NCBI RefSeq assembly: GCF_030689305.1
Contig: NZ_JAUYVM010000002.1
Location: 434,001 to 498,000, forward strand
Length of the DNA: 64,000 nt
Origin: Vibrio penaeicida
GTDB taxonomy: Bacteria; Pseudomonadota; Gammaproteobacteria; Enterobacterales; Vibrionaceae
Direction of reading: 5' to 3'
A model generated the notes under the pieces. It made no database searches, was not told the DNA's origin, and saw only the letters and a list, made by a program, of their open reading frames with translations. The position numbers and the translations under genes are program-made. Within the stretch, counting starts at the first letter, position 1. Each line of letters begins with the position of its first letter. This document shows positions 48,186 to 57,131 of this stretch, piece by piece.

Positions 48186-48374
48186 CAAAGGGCTCTGAGT
48201 CTCAATTAGGGATGAATACAGTTTGTGACTAATTCAAACTGTTTGGTGATGGTGTGAATTGTTGCATAGGGATAAATGTCTAATGTCATCATTATGTTAG
48301 GTCTTAAAATCAAATGTTTATGAGTTGTAAATTCAAACAGGTGTCATTTTCTTTTTTAAGTCACAAACAATAAA

Positions 48375-48430
48375 TTGAAAACACTATAGACAAAATCACT
48401 TATTGATCATATTTTATCCATAGTGTTTTC
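48375..48430 (+). promoter_or_regulatory. Candidate TetR operator pair
   Basis: GAAAACACTATAG (48377-48389) and CCATAGTGTTTTC (48418-48430) are near-exact inverted copies about 40 bases apart, just before the TetR start at 48437/48446. They look like half sites of an autoregulatory operator. Confidence 0.5.
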
Positions 48431-48436
48431 GGTTTT

Positions 48437-49162
48437 GTGGTGATTATGATGAAAATGAAAGAAAAGAAAGCTGAGGTGAGAAGAAAGATCATCAACGCAG
48501 CGGTAGAGCTAATGTCGGACGATGGCTTTAAAAATGTGTCGATGCGTAAAATTGCAAAGGCGGCGGAAGTGGGTGATGCCACTATCTACAATTACTTCCC
48601 CAATAAAGAAAAAATCCTATATGGGTACTTTGAATGCATCGTGGAAGACACGATAGAAGAATTGAATCAAACCCCCGATTTTCATGAGTACAAGCTAAAC
48701 GAAAAAGTTCAGCTATTTCTTGAAACCCATTTAAGCCTACTGCTATCTAATCGCGAGTTTGTGGAAGAAGCATTTGAGCTGGCGTTTCTTTCTCCGTTAG
48801 CCAAATTTGGTGCCATGTCCCCAGTTAAAAATCAAATTTCAGAAACATTTGAAGGGTATCTGCATACTGCTTATGAAAATGAGGAATTGGTTCCCCAGCC
48901 TGGTAGCAGCTTTCTTTCATCTTTATTTTGGGACTACTACGTAGGTGTTCTTGTCTATTGGCTTAAAGACGACTCCGAGGAGTTTACTCAAACCACACAG
49001 TTGATTGATTTGAGCCTCGCGCTTGCGATGTCTGTTCTAGAGAGTGGCGTGATGAGTAAAGCGAGCGACATGGTTTCGTTCCTATTCCGACACCACTTAT
49101 TCTCTGGGTTTGATTATTTAACCAAAGCGATGAATACCGTTCGCACCATTAAGCGGAGGTAA
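48437..49162 (+). CDS. TetR-family regulator
   Basis: Up to 241 residues; start at 48437 or the ATGs at 48446/48449 and 48455. HTH at about 15-60 (RRKIINAAVELMSDDGFKNV then MRKIAKAAEVGDATIYNYF). The ligand-binding domain resembles regulators of lipid or membrane stress genes. It leads an operon with ABC1 kinase-like, membrane, di-haem and catalase-family genes; the first follows after four bases. Inverted GAAAACACTATAG copies upstream suggest autoregulation. Ligand is unknown. Confidence 0.88.
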   Translation: MVIMMKMKEKKAEVRRKIINAAVELMSDDGFKNVSMRKIAKAAEVGDATIYNYFPNKEKILYGYFECIVEDTIEELNQTPDFHEYKLNEKVQLFLETHLSLLLSNREFVEEAFELAFLSPLAKFGAMSPVKNQISETFEGYLHTAYENEELVPQPGSSFLSSLFWDYYVGVLVYWLKDDSEEFTQTTQLIDLSLALAMSVLESGVMSKASDMVSFLFRHHLFSGFDYLTKAMNTVRTIKRR

Positions 49163-49166
49163 CCAC

Positions 49167-50441
49167 ATGACAGATATTCCAACAGGAAAATTGAGCCGTA
49201 GCTCCGTTGTCGTCGAAGCCGCTGTGAAAGCAGGAGCCAAAAAGCTCACCCAGAAAGCCAAGAAATTTGCGGGGTTAGCATCGGCTAGGTCTAGTGAAAA
49301 CGTAGAGATAGTCGATGAAGAAGTCGCGAAGATACTGTTTGGTGCGTTAACGAAATTACGCGGTACTGGATTGAAAGTAGCGCAAATGCTTTGTATGAAT
49401 CAGGTCTATATTCCTGAATCGATAAGAAAGGAGCTTTCCAAAGCCTGTTATCAAGTGCCGGGTATCAACAGAGCCTTGGTGAGAAAGGTGATTAAGGACC
49501 AATTTGGTGACTATCCGGAAAAGATCTTCTCCAGCTTTTCGACCGCTCCATTTGCCGCTGCTAGCCTTGGGCAAGTGCACCTTGCTTCGGATAAAGAGGG
49601 GAACCAGCTTGCGGTAAAAATACAGTACCCCGGGATTGATGAAACGATCCGCTCTGATATGGCTACGCTCAAACACCTTATTAAACTTCTGCCTAAGGAA
49701 TACGATTTTCGTGAGCTTCTACCTCATATTGAAGCGAGTTTGCTTGAAGAGGTCGACTATTTACATGAATTGGAACAAACACAGGCTTTTTCAACCGACG
49801 GCATTGAAGGTGTAGAAACCGCGAAGCCAGTTGATCATTTGTGTACATCCAAAGTGTTTACCACCCATTATGTTGAAGGCATTCATTTAGATAAGTGGTT
49901 GGAATCCGAACCCTCTAAAGCGGATAGGGACGTTGTATGCCAAAAACTGACGGATTTGTTTATCAATAGTTTAAAGAACGGGCAACGTTTTCATGCCGAT
50001 CCGAACATTGGCAATTTCCTCATCTCGAAAGATCTCACCGTACACGTGATCGATTTTGGCAGCACCTACCCAATAGAAAGGGAAGTCGCAGATAACTTTC
50101 TTCTTTTACTCAAAGCTTACCGTGATAAAGACATCGCCATGGTGAAAACGCTAGGCGCTCATTTTTATGTTCAGCATGCATGCCCTACAGAACTGGATGC
50201 GTTTAATGCGTTATTCCCAGATTTTGTTAACTGGAAATCTAAAATTTTCTCGGAGCAAGGGTTCGATTTTGCTGAACATGATCACTATATGGAACAAGGT
50301 TTCGAGATCGCATACAAAGCGCATCACAATGAAAAAATGCCGTTCAACCCTCGGGCGGACGTGTTGTTTTATGAGCGAGTTTTGTATGGCTACCTACAAA
50401 TTTGCCAAGTGGCACAAGCAAAGGTTCGGTTTAGTCTTTAG
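49167..50441 (+). CDS. ABC1/UbiB/AarF-family kinase-like protein
   Basis: A 424-residue atypical kinase-like protein (COQ8/UbiB superfamily), shorter than UbiB and without its C-terminal membrane helices. The KxGQ motif reads KVAQ (70-73), with Ala in place of Gly; the A-rich loop is AAAS (130-133), lysine K151, HADPNIGN (276-283) and DFG (296-298). UbiB-type proteins act in quinone or lipid metabolism as ATPases. Place in this operon suggests a role in lipid handling or redox, but the function is unknown. Confidence 0.88.
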   Translation: MTDIPTGKLSRSSVVVEAAVKAGAKKLTQKAKKFAGLASARSSENVEIVDEEVAKILFGALTKLRGTGLKVAQMLCMNQVYIPESIRKELSKACYQVPGINRALVRKVIKDQFGDYPEKIFSSFSTAPFAAASLGQVHLASDKEGNQLAVKIQYPGIDETIRSDMATLKHLIKLLPKEYDFRELLPHIEASLLEEVDYLHELEQTQAFSTDGIEGVETAKPVDHLCTSKVFTTHYVEGIHLDKWLESEPSKADRDVVCQKLTDLFINSLKNGQRFHADPNIGNFLISKDLTVHVIDFGSTYPIEREVADNFLLLLKAYRDKDIAMVKTLGAHFYVQHACPTELDAFNALFPDFVNWKSKIFSEQGFDFAEHDHYMEQGFEIAYKAHHNEKMPFNPRADVLFYERVLYGYLQICQVAQAKVRFSL

Positions 50442-50453
50442 AAGGGAAAGAAT

Positions 50454-50828
50454 ATGAATATTGCAAATTACTGGTGGTTAGGGGCGGGAGTCATGGCTAT
50501 TTTTTGCGCTTTCGTACATTTAATAGCAGGGCATTACGATCCAGTGCGTCCATTTCTACTAACAGACATGAAAACCAGTGTTAAAAGTACAATGTATGCG
50601 TGTTGGCACATGGTGACGATTGTGCTCTTTTCATCCGGAGTCTGGTTAATTTTCTCGGCGTACAAGCCCAACATGGATATTGGCGTTATGTTTATTTCCG
50701 TTCAATACATTTTGTTTGCGCTTCTTTTTCTCTGGGTGGCGTGGCGTTTACATTTGCCTAACCTTCTATTTTCTCTTCCTCAATGGATTCTTCTTTTACC
50801 AGTGGGTGTTTTGGGATTGATTGGCTAG
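50454..50828 (+). CDS. Small integral membrane protein
   Basis: A 124-residue protein with four hydrophobic segments (about 6-25, 46-65, 76-96, 100-122) and histidines near the membrane (FVHLIAGHYD, CWHMVT) that could bind haem or a quinone, though this is only a guess. It follows the ABC1 kinase-like gene by 12 bases with GAAGGGAAAG upstream and clearly belongs to the operon. I do not recognise the family. Confidence 0.75.
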   Translation: MNIANYWWLGAGVMAIFCAFVHLIAGHYDPVRPFLLTDMKTSVKSTMYACWHMVTIVLFSSGVWLIFSAYKPNMDIGVMFISVQYILFALLFLWVAWRLHLPNLLFSLPQWILLLPVGVLGLIG

Positions 50829-50981
50829 GGAGGTAAAGGGGTGAGCTAAATGTGTAAATACTAGGCATTAAAAGGCATAAAGCGATAGTGAGATCTCCTT
50901 TTGGCGCTAAATTACTGCGTGTTTTGTTAATGTTTATTAACATTGTTGTTTCAGGCAATTTATCAATGTCAGGAAAACAAT

Positions 50982-53117
50982 GTGCAATTAGAAAAAACAG
51001 TTCAGTGGCTTATTCTGCCGTTTAAATGGCTTTTTAAAGCGCTACTAACAGCACTAAAGGCGATGTTCCGAGTTGTGTTAAGGCTCTTACTAAAAGTATA
51101 CAAGTGGGGGCTGGGGGTTATAAAGGCGTTATGGAACCTCTGGCTTTCCATTGGCCCTAAATGGGTTAGAGTTTCGATATTTTCAATCTTCGTTTTGGCT
51201 GTTATCTATTTTCAGGTTAAAGCGTATTTAGCACCTAACTTGACGGTGGAGACCGTGAATGAAGTTCATTATTTGAACAAAGGGTGGACTGAAAATGATA
51301 GAGAAACCTATTATTTTACTCCTCAAGGAACGGAACTTCTTGGCTTAGAATACAGTTGGTTAGTGAACCTCGAAATGCCTTTATCGAGAGGGATGCTAGC
51401 AAGTACCGATAACATGAGAGGTTGGGGGTTTATCGTGGACCCTGGTCAGCAGCCCAGCGTCATGAACCCCGGAAATTTACCCATCGGTTTCGGGAGGCAC
51501 ATCGATCCAAAAACGCAGCGTGAAAAACTGGACATTACGTGTGCGGCTTGCCACACCGGTGAGTTGCATTACCAAGGAAAGGCGCTCCGTGTCGATGGTG
51601 GACAAGCACTTCACAGCATTTCAAATGTAAAACAGGGTGAGTTTATCTTGTCTTTGGGCGCTTCTGCCTTTCTTACTTATGCCGACCCTTTTAAGTTTAA
51701 TCGCTTTGCCGACCGCGTTGTTGGGGAAGATATGGATAAGCGTATGAAGCTAAGAAAGGAGCTAAAAGCCTTTCTCGTAAAAGGATATGGTTTTGCTAAA
51801 ACAGCAGGTAACCCTAAGTTCTATCCCGTTGAAGAAGGTCGAGGAAGAACAGACGCGGTAGGCCGAATCGGGAATGTAGTGTTTGGCTACGACCTAGATG
51901 AACCCAGCAACCTACGAATCGCAGATGCCCCTGTAAGTTATCCTTTTCTCTGGGATATGTGGCGATTTGATTGGGTGCAATACACGGGATTTACCAACCA
52001 GCCGATGGCTCGAAATATTGGCGAGAGTTTGGGGGTTTTAGCGCCAATCAAATTGGTTAATGATAATGGTGAACTCCTTACATCGGACGAGTTTGGCGAA
52101 ACGGTCATTGATTTGCCGGGAATGCATTGTATTGAAGGCAAATTGAGAACGCTAGAACCGCCTAGATGGCCTGAAGAGATCCTCGGCGATATCGATATTG
52201 CTATGGCGACACAAGGAAAGAACTTATTTCGCGAACGCTGCGAGTTTTGCCATGGTCCTCATCGTTCAGAATCGTATCAGTGGCCGGTAGCATCTCATGA
52301 AGGAGCGAACCCAGCTCACCAAAATGATGTGAACTGGCAATGGGACATGGATGGCGATATTACCTATGAAGCGGGTAGAGCGATCCGTCAGGACTGGCGT
52401 GAGGTGGTGTGGGCGTTACCGTGGATTGATACCAAAATCATCGGGACAGACGCAACAGCGGCGAATAACTACATGGATCACAAATACGATGCGAGTAAAA
52501 TTATTCCTGACTCTGCTCCTGTCAATGCGGGAGATGGCTTACAGATTTTACTGAATAGATTGATTCCGAAACTGTACCAAGACGACCATATTGATAAGTC
52601 TCTGATCCCCGAGTACGACGGCTTAAACATCCCTTTCCGAATAGCAAATAAGCGAGCCTATAAATCGAGACCGCTTCATGGTGTTTGGGCAACGCCTCCA
52701 TTCCTACATAATGGTTCGGTTCCTTCTATTTATCACTTACTTTCTCCGCAAAGTGAACGACCTAAAACTTTCTATGTTGGAAATCGAGAGTACGACCCTA
52801 TTCACCTAGGTTACGTGACAGATATCAAGCAAGGTGCCTTCTTACACGACACAAAAATCGATGGTAATGGCAATAAGGGGCACTTGTTTACCGATGCAGA
52901 TGTTACTGGTCGGATAGGCACATTACTGAGCGTTAAAGAAAGAATGGAACTGCTTGAGTACTTAAAGGTGCTGGGAAATCCGGATTATGATCTGGCGTTA
53001 GAGGGCGATCCTCAACATTGGAATCAGTATGTAGAAGCGCCTTATTTCGAGTCTGAACAAAGAGCCTGTGAAGCGCGATTCGAATCGGCTAAAAGCCATC
53101 CCTTGGAGGTGCACTAA
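50982..53117 (+). CDS. RoxA-like di-haem c-type cytochrome (putative fatty-acid or isoprenoid dioxygenase)
   Basis: About 711 residues from GTG at 50982 (AGGA eight bases upstream; the in-frame TTG at 50943 is weaker). A long basic N-terminal part and membrane anchor (about 60-80, VRVSIFSIFVLAVIYF) precede a periplasmic body with two CxxCH sites, CAACH (187-191) and CEFCH (420-424). RPLHGVWATPPFLHNGSVPS is typical of RoxA/di-haem peroxidase relatives, including Pseudomonas fatty-acid dioxygenases. The substrate here is unknown; context with a catalase-family gene suggests oxidised lipids. Confidence 0.8.
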   Translation: MQLEKTVQWLILPFKWLFKALLTALKAMFRVVLRLLLKVYKWGLGVIKALWNLWLSIGPKWVRVSIFSIFVLAVIYFQVKAYLAPNLTVETVNEVHYLNKGWTENDRETYYFTPQGTELLGLEYSWLVNLEMPLSRGMLASTDNMRGWGFIVDPGQQPSVMNPGNLPIGFGRHIDPKTQREKLDITCAACHTGELHYQGKALRVDGGQALHSISNVKQGEFILSLGASAFLTYADPFKFNRFADRVVGEDMDKRMKLRKELKAFLVKGYGFAKTAGNPKFYPVEEGRGRTDAVGRIGNVVFGYDLDEPSNLRIADAPVSYPFLWDMWRFDWVQYTGFTNQPMARNIGESLGVLAPIKLVNDNGELLTSDEFGETVIDLPGMHCIEGKLRTLEPPRWPEEILGDIDIAMATQGKNLFRERCEFCHGPHRSESYQWPVASHEGANPAHQNDVNWQWDMDGDITYEAGRAIRQDWREVVWALPWIDTKIIGTDATAANNYMDHKYDASKIIPDSAPVNAGDGLQILLNRLIPKLYQDDHIDKSLIPEYDGLNIPFRIANKRAYKSRPLHGVWATPPFLHNGSVPSIYHLLSPQSERPKTFYVGNREYDPIHLGYVTDIKQGAFLHDTKIDGNGNKGHLFTDADVTGRIGTLLSVKERMELLEYLKVLGNPDYDLALEGDPQHWNQYVEAPYFESEQRACEARFESAKSHPLEVH

Positions 53118-54338
53118 ATGGCTAAATTAACGTCAATTTACTTAGGTGTGGCAGCGGCTTTGGTTTCTTATTCCTCTATTTCGATGGATGAAATGTCTAC
53201 TGAAATGGGAATGTCGCAACCTGAACTCGATGCGGTGCAATCCTCAATCATAAGTGCGCGCGAAATTTCGCGCCGTGCAGAAGAGTATAACGGAAGGCCG
53301 TACAGGCGAGATGCTCACGCGAAAGCGACGGGGTGTGTGCGAGCCACATTTACTGTGAACCCCGATATTCCAGAAAGATTCCAGCAAAGCTTGTTTAGCA
53401 AGGTAGGGCACGAGTACCCAAGCTGGATCCGTTTTTCTAACGGTGACATGCTCGTTCAGGCTGATAAAAAGGGCGATGCTCGCGGCATGGCAATCAAAGT
53501 CATGAATGTTGAAGGGGACCCAATAGCCCCCGAGTTGGGACATTCTGGGAATCAAGATTTTATCATGACCAACGTCCCTGCTTTTTTTAACCGCAATATT
53601 TTTGATTACGCAGAGGACATGCTCTTTTTAGCGAAGTTTGAGCGCACGAAGTGGTTTATCAGTATCTTTCCCCCTAGGTTTCATCCCAAACAGTTTTACC
53701 GCGCTGTTCAAACCGTGACTACGGTAATTAACACCCCGTTAGACGCTCAGTATTTCTCTATGCTTCCTTACCAACTGGGAAGTAATGCGATCAAGTTTTC
53801 TACAAGACCGTGTAAAGGAATGGAGTTTCCATCAAAGGTGGATAAATCGCCTGAAAACTATTTAAACACCCAACTCCAAAATCAACTTTTAAATGGAGAC
53901 GCGTGCTTTGAATTCATGGTGCAAGAGAAGCTTACTGGCCATTACATGCCGATTGATGATGCGACGGTAATTTGGTCTGAGAAGGCATCTCCCTTTATCC
54001 CAATTGCGACGGTTTATATTCCGCCTCAGTTGATAAACAGCCCTGAGCAATCTGAATTTTGTGAAAACGTTTCTATGAATCCTTGGAGAGCCGTGGGTGA
54101 GTGGGAGCCCCTTGGAAGTTTAAATAAAGCACGAAGATTGGTTTACAAAGCGGTTTCTGACTACCGTCATATGATGAACAAGGCTTCCGTACCAGAACCC
54201 ACATCGTGGTGCTTAAAAGAAAATCAAACCGAGAAATGTAAAATGGAAAGAATCATATCGTCTACGCCAAACTGGTCTTGGAAGCGAGATTTTGACTACC
54301 TCGCCAAGCCACTGGATGGAAATAAAGATTTCTATTAG
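53118..54338 (+). CDS. Catalase-family haem protein
   Basis: A 406-residue protein of the clade-free, small catalase-like group (SrpA-like). The distal region is YRRDAHAKATGCVRATF with the active-site His, followed by WIRFSNGD and KGDARGMAIKVM, both catalase hallmarks; the proximal segment is RRLVYKAVSDYRHMMN. The N-terminus may be a signal or anchor (TSIYLGVAAALVSYSSIS). It starts at the base after the di-haem gene stop. Related proteins act on hydroperoxides, including fatty-acid hydroperoxides; it need not be a true catalase. Confidence 0.82.
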   Translation: MAKLTSIYLGVAAALVSYSSISMDEMSTEMGMSQPELDAVQSSIISAREISRRAEEYNGRPYRRDAHAKATGCVRATFTVNPDIPERFQQSLFSKVGHEYPSWIRFSNGDMLVQADKKGDARGMAIKVMNVEGDPIAPELGHSGNQDFIMTNVPAFFNRNIFDYAEDMLFLAKFERTKWFISIFPPRFHPKQFYRAVQTVTTVINTPLDAQYFSMLPYQLGSNAIKFSTRPCKGMEFPSKVDKSPENYLNTQLQNQLLNGDACFEFMVQEKLTGHYMPIDDATVIWSEKASPFIPIATVYIPPQLINSPEQSEFCENVSMNPWRAVGEWEPLGSLNKARRLVYKAVSDYRHMMNKASVPEPTSWCLKENQTEKCKMERIISSTPNWSWKRDFDYLAKPLDGNKDFY

Positions 54339-54372
54339 AGAGATGAATAATTCAATCTGAGGTTAAAAAAAT

Positions 54373-54403
54373 AGCCCCTACGCATTTGATATGTGTAGGG
54401 GCT
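54373..54403. terminator. Bidirectional terminator between catalase-like and GGDEF genes
   Basis: AGCCCCTACGCA pairs with TGTGTAGGGGCT with one G-T pair. On the minus strand it runs into ATTTTTTTAACC (strong); on plus the tail is weaker. Confidence 0.8.
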
Positions 54404-54452
54404 TGGACATTTGTAGAGGTTTGATCGCTGAGTAAGGTTAGATTAACAGACT

Positions 54453-56273
54453 CTAATCAACGACGACTTTATTCCTTCCTGAGTATTTCGCTCTGTATAG
54501 CGCCTTATCTGCATTTGTAATCAGTTGATCGATGTGTTTTTCGTTATCCAAAACAGAGATACCGACGCTGGTGGTAAAGCGAACTTGTCTTTCACCGTTG
54601 TCTATGGATATGTTTTCAATCGTACTACGCAGAAACTCTGAAATATCCATCGCCATCATTTGATCGCCATGGAATACCATGCAAAATTCTTCGCCGCCCA
54701 ATCGACCAAAAATGGCGTTGTCGGGAATATTGCCTGAAATTGTGCTGGCAAAAAGCTTGAGTGCTTTATCTCCGGTAGAGTGACCAAAGCGATCGTTGAT
54801 TTCTTTGAAGTGGTCCAAATCAAACATGACAACTGCCAAAGGTTTCGTTTCTAACATGCTTCGGTCAAATGACTCTTCTGCGAGTTTCATAAAGCTACGA
54901 CGGTTACTAATACCTGTAAGAGGGTCGGTTCTTGCTTCAATTTCCGCTCTTTGCTTTTCTTGCTCTAATGCTTGTGTGCGTTCAGAAACCAGCATTTCAA
55001 GCTCATATTTAGCTCGCTCCAACTGACGACGATATAAGGTTTCAGCGTTGTCTTTTCGTTTACGAAGTTGTAGCAAGCGAATTCCCATCGCTATTAGGAT
55101 TACTCCCATCTCACTGAAAGAGGCAATCACTGGCCAATAATACGTCGCGAAGTTATGCTCTACGTAACCTAAATCCCTCATCGCTTGCGCAAAAAGCCCT
55201 GCAACTAAAATACCCCATGCAACGGTGTAGATGGCAGAGACTAAAGACCCTTGGATCCAGCGAATAATGCCGGCAACAGCCATAAAAGGGTAGAGCAGTA
55301 ATGCGATAGTAATAAGGACTACGGAGTAGGTTGTTTCCCTAAACAGTGCTGCTAAAGCCAGTAGGAATGCATTCAAAATCATAAAACGAAGCACCCAATC
55401 CAGCTTTGGGGTTTTATCTTTCGTTTGGAGCATTGAACGGACAAAGATAATGCCAGTCATAATTGAAATTGCGCCACCTAACGACATCAAGCTCCAATGA
55501 AAATTGTCTTGCAAGATGAACATGTGGGTGAAGCCCAGAATGGTTGGCCAAGTGAATATTTTGGCGATGGCATAGACACCGTACGCAATGTAAACCCTGT
55601 CGCCAGAGGCACCACCAACAACAAATGACGTTAATGCCATAAGAAGTAGGCTACCAATACCAACCGAAATAAGTGCAATTTCAACCGCTTGACTATAGTT
55701 TAGGTTATCTGAAGACCAGATGCGCATGTCTGGGAAAACATACCCTTGACCATCAGATCCGTACCGGAAAATATATTGATATGTTTGGTTAGGTTCCAAA
55801 GTAACAGGAACGACAAACCTCAGATGCGGAACTAATCTTTCAGAGAATGAGTTACCTAAAAATTGGTTTGCAATCATAGAATAATGATTACTGGAAACAG
55901 AGCGTTGGTAAGCTTCTAAGTAGATGAGTTGGTGGTCAATATATTCCAAATTGAGAGTGATTTTTTCATCACTTGTATTGGTCAGCGCAAAAATACTCCA
56001 AAAGGCACCTGGCTGCAAACCAGTAGACCCCTTAGTACTTAGCGGCTTGAACTCTTGATTCTCAAAAGATTGAATAGCGTCTTTAATGTCCGCTTTGCCC
56101 GAAGCATCGTGCCAAAGAAGGTATCGCCCGGTAAGGCGTTTGCCATTTTCTTCCCCTGTCACTTCGATGGGGAATACAGATGCGGATGCACCAGCTGAAA
56201 GTAATAATTGCAACATAGCTATTGCGAAGATGCTTAAAAAGCGCACTAACATCCTTGGTTTTATATTTGTCAT
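54453..56273 (-). CDS. Membrane diguanylate cyclase with 7TMR-DISM sensor
   Basis: About 606 residues; the start at 56273 (MTNIKPRMLVRFLSIFA) is chosen because a signal peptide follows, though the ribosome site is poor and other starts up to 56339 are possible. Order: signal peptide, periplasmic 7TMR-DISM extracellular domain (GRYLLWHDAS near 50, to about 190), seven membrane segments (about 200-400), coiled coil, GGDEF domain with FKEINDRFGHSTGDKAL and active site GGEEF. It makes cyclic di-GMP in response to an unknown, perhaps carbohydrate-like, periplasmic signal. Confidence 0.92.
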   Translation of the reverse strand: MTNIKPRMLVRFLSIFAIAMLQLLLSAGASASVFPIEVTGEENGKRLTGRYLLWHDASGKADIKDAIQSFENQEFKPLSTKGSTGLQPGAFWSIFALTNTSDEKITLNLEYIDHQLIYLEAYQRSVSSNHYSMIANQFLGNSFSERLVPHLRFVVPVTLEPNQTYQYIFRYGSDGQGYVFPDMRIWSSDNLNYSQAVEIALISVGIGSLLLMALTSFVVGGASGDRVYIAYGVYAIAKIFTWPTILGFTHMFILQDNFHWSLMSLGGAISIMTGIIFVRSMLQTKDKTPKLDWVLRFMILNAFLLALAALFRETTYSVVLITIALLLYPFMAVAGIIRWIQGSLVSAIYTVAWGILVAGLFAQAMRDLGYVEHNFATYYWPVIASFSEMGVILIAMGIRLLQLRKRKDNAETLYRRQLERAKYELEMLVSERTQALEQEKQRAEIEARTDPLTGISNRRSFMKLAEESFDRSMLETKPLAVVMFDLDHFKEINDRFGHSTGDKALKLFASTISGNIPDNAIFGRLGGEEFCMVFHGDQMMAMDISEFLRSTIENISIDNGERQVRFTTSVGISVLDNEKHIDQLITNADKALYRAKYSGRNKVVVD

Positions 56274-56808
56274 TGAAATGCAATAGCACGTAAACAAGTG
56301 CTTTCCTCGTTCCATAATTCGCTTAGAAAAACAACACAACAGTATTGATATTTATTGTACTACGTTATGTTGCTAAATTTTATTGATATTTATAATAATA
56401 TTGAATTATCTAGAAAGTCATAAAAATTACTCTATTAGCTCAATAATAGCTTACTAGATCATCAGTAAGATATATCGATCTTAAAAATGATACAAACAAA
56501 ATGAGCAATTACCTGCTTAAGACATCCTCTTCCTAAGGATGGGGCTTAACTTTAGTCGATAATATTGCAGAAATAATGACAAATTACAGAACTGAGGATT
56601 TTGAAAGGTCAATTTTTTGAACTGATACAGGTGAACAACAGGTTTTTGACGCTGGTTTATAAAAGTCTGTTCTTTTCTTTAGAATTTCGAGGGAAATACT
56701 GAGCTTTATCTTAGTTATATCCGTGGAAGAAGTAGGGCGCTAATTAAAAGGCTAAGAAAAATGAGCCAGATTTACCATCTGGCTCATACGCTACGAAAGA
56801 GAACTGAC
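56274..56808. other. Intergenic region between GGDEF gene and T6SS cluster
   Basis: About 535 bases, AT-rich, no credible gene. It should hold the GGDEF promoter; no operator was recognised. A GAGCCAGATTTACCATCTGGCTC inverted repeat near 56764-56785 (arms GAGCCAGAT/ATCTGGCTC) is a probable terminator of the 56809 gene. Confidence 0.5.
56763..56785 (-). terminator. Hairpin after the small T6SS gene
   Basis: GAGCCAGAT pairs with ATCTGGCTC around a short TTACC loop, about 25 bases beyond the stop of the gene at 56809-57129. On the minus strand the tail is ATTTTTCTTAG, so it can terminate. Confidence 0.7.
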
Positions 56809-57129
56809 CTAGTGATTTCTACCTAAGTTGAGAGCGACAATATCACCTCTGTCCAATTTAAGATGCAGCTGATTGAGTGAAGATTCCAAGTCGAACACAC
56901 CTACAGTTAATTGGTTTGAAGTGGATACCTGATTAAACAGAGCGTGATAGTTAACACGCCTAACCGAAGACATGTTTAACCATTGCTTCGCGTTTACTCT
57001 ATCCGCAAATTCTGACGCATCGGCAGGAACCACTTCTTTTGGAAGCAATAGAAAGTGATTTCCGTATCTATCCGTCACCAATGTGTTGGTCTGCTTCGCT
57101 TCGTTGATTAATTTGAATAAGTTTTCCAA
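56809..57129 (-). CDS. Small protein of the T6SS cluster, function unknown
   Basis: A 106-residue cytoplasmic protein with no signal peptide or membrane segment. It starts two bases after the kinase stop, so it is co-transcribed with it. The sequence (LLPKEVVPADASEFADRVNA, then QLHLKLDRGDIVALNLG) has no motif I recognise. Its position suggests a partner or regulator of the kinase. Confidence 0.75.
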   Translation of the reverse strand: MENLFKLINEAKQTNTLVTDRYGNHFLLLPKEVVPADASEFADRVNAKQWLNMSSVRRVNYHALFNQVSTSNQLTVGVFDLESSLNQLHLKLDRGDIVALNLGRNH

Positions 57130-57131
57130 AA

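Larger units (their letters stand above)
47667..48436. other. Intergenic region upstream of ietA and tetR
   Basis: About 770 bases without a convincing gene; divergent promoters for ietA and the TetR-led operon must lie here. It contains the right direct repeat (48066-48185). The last 70 bases are rich in CACTATAG/CATAGTGTTTTC-like symmetric sequence that may be a TetR site. Confidence 0.5.
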
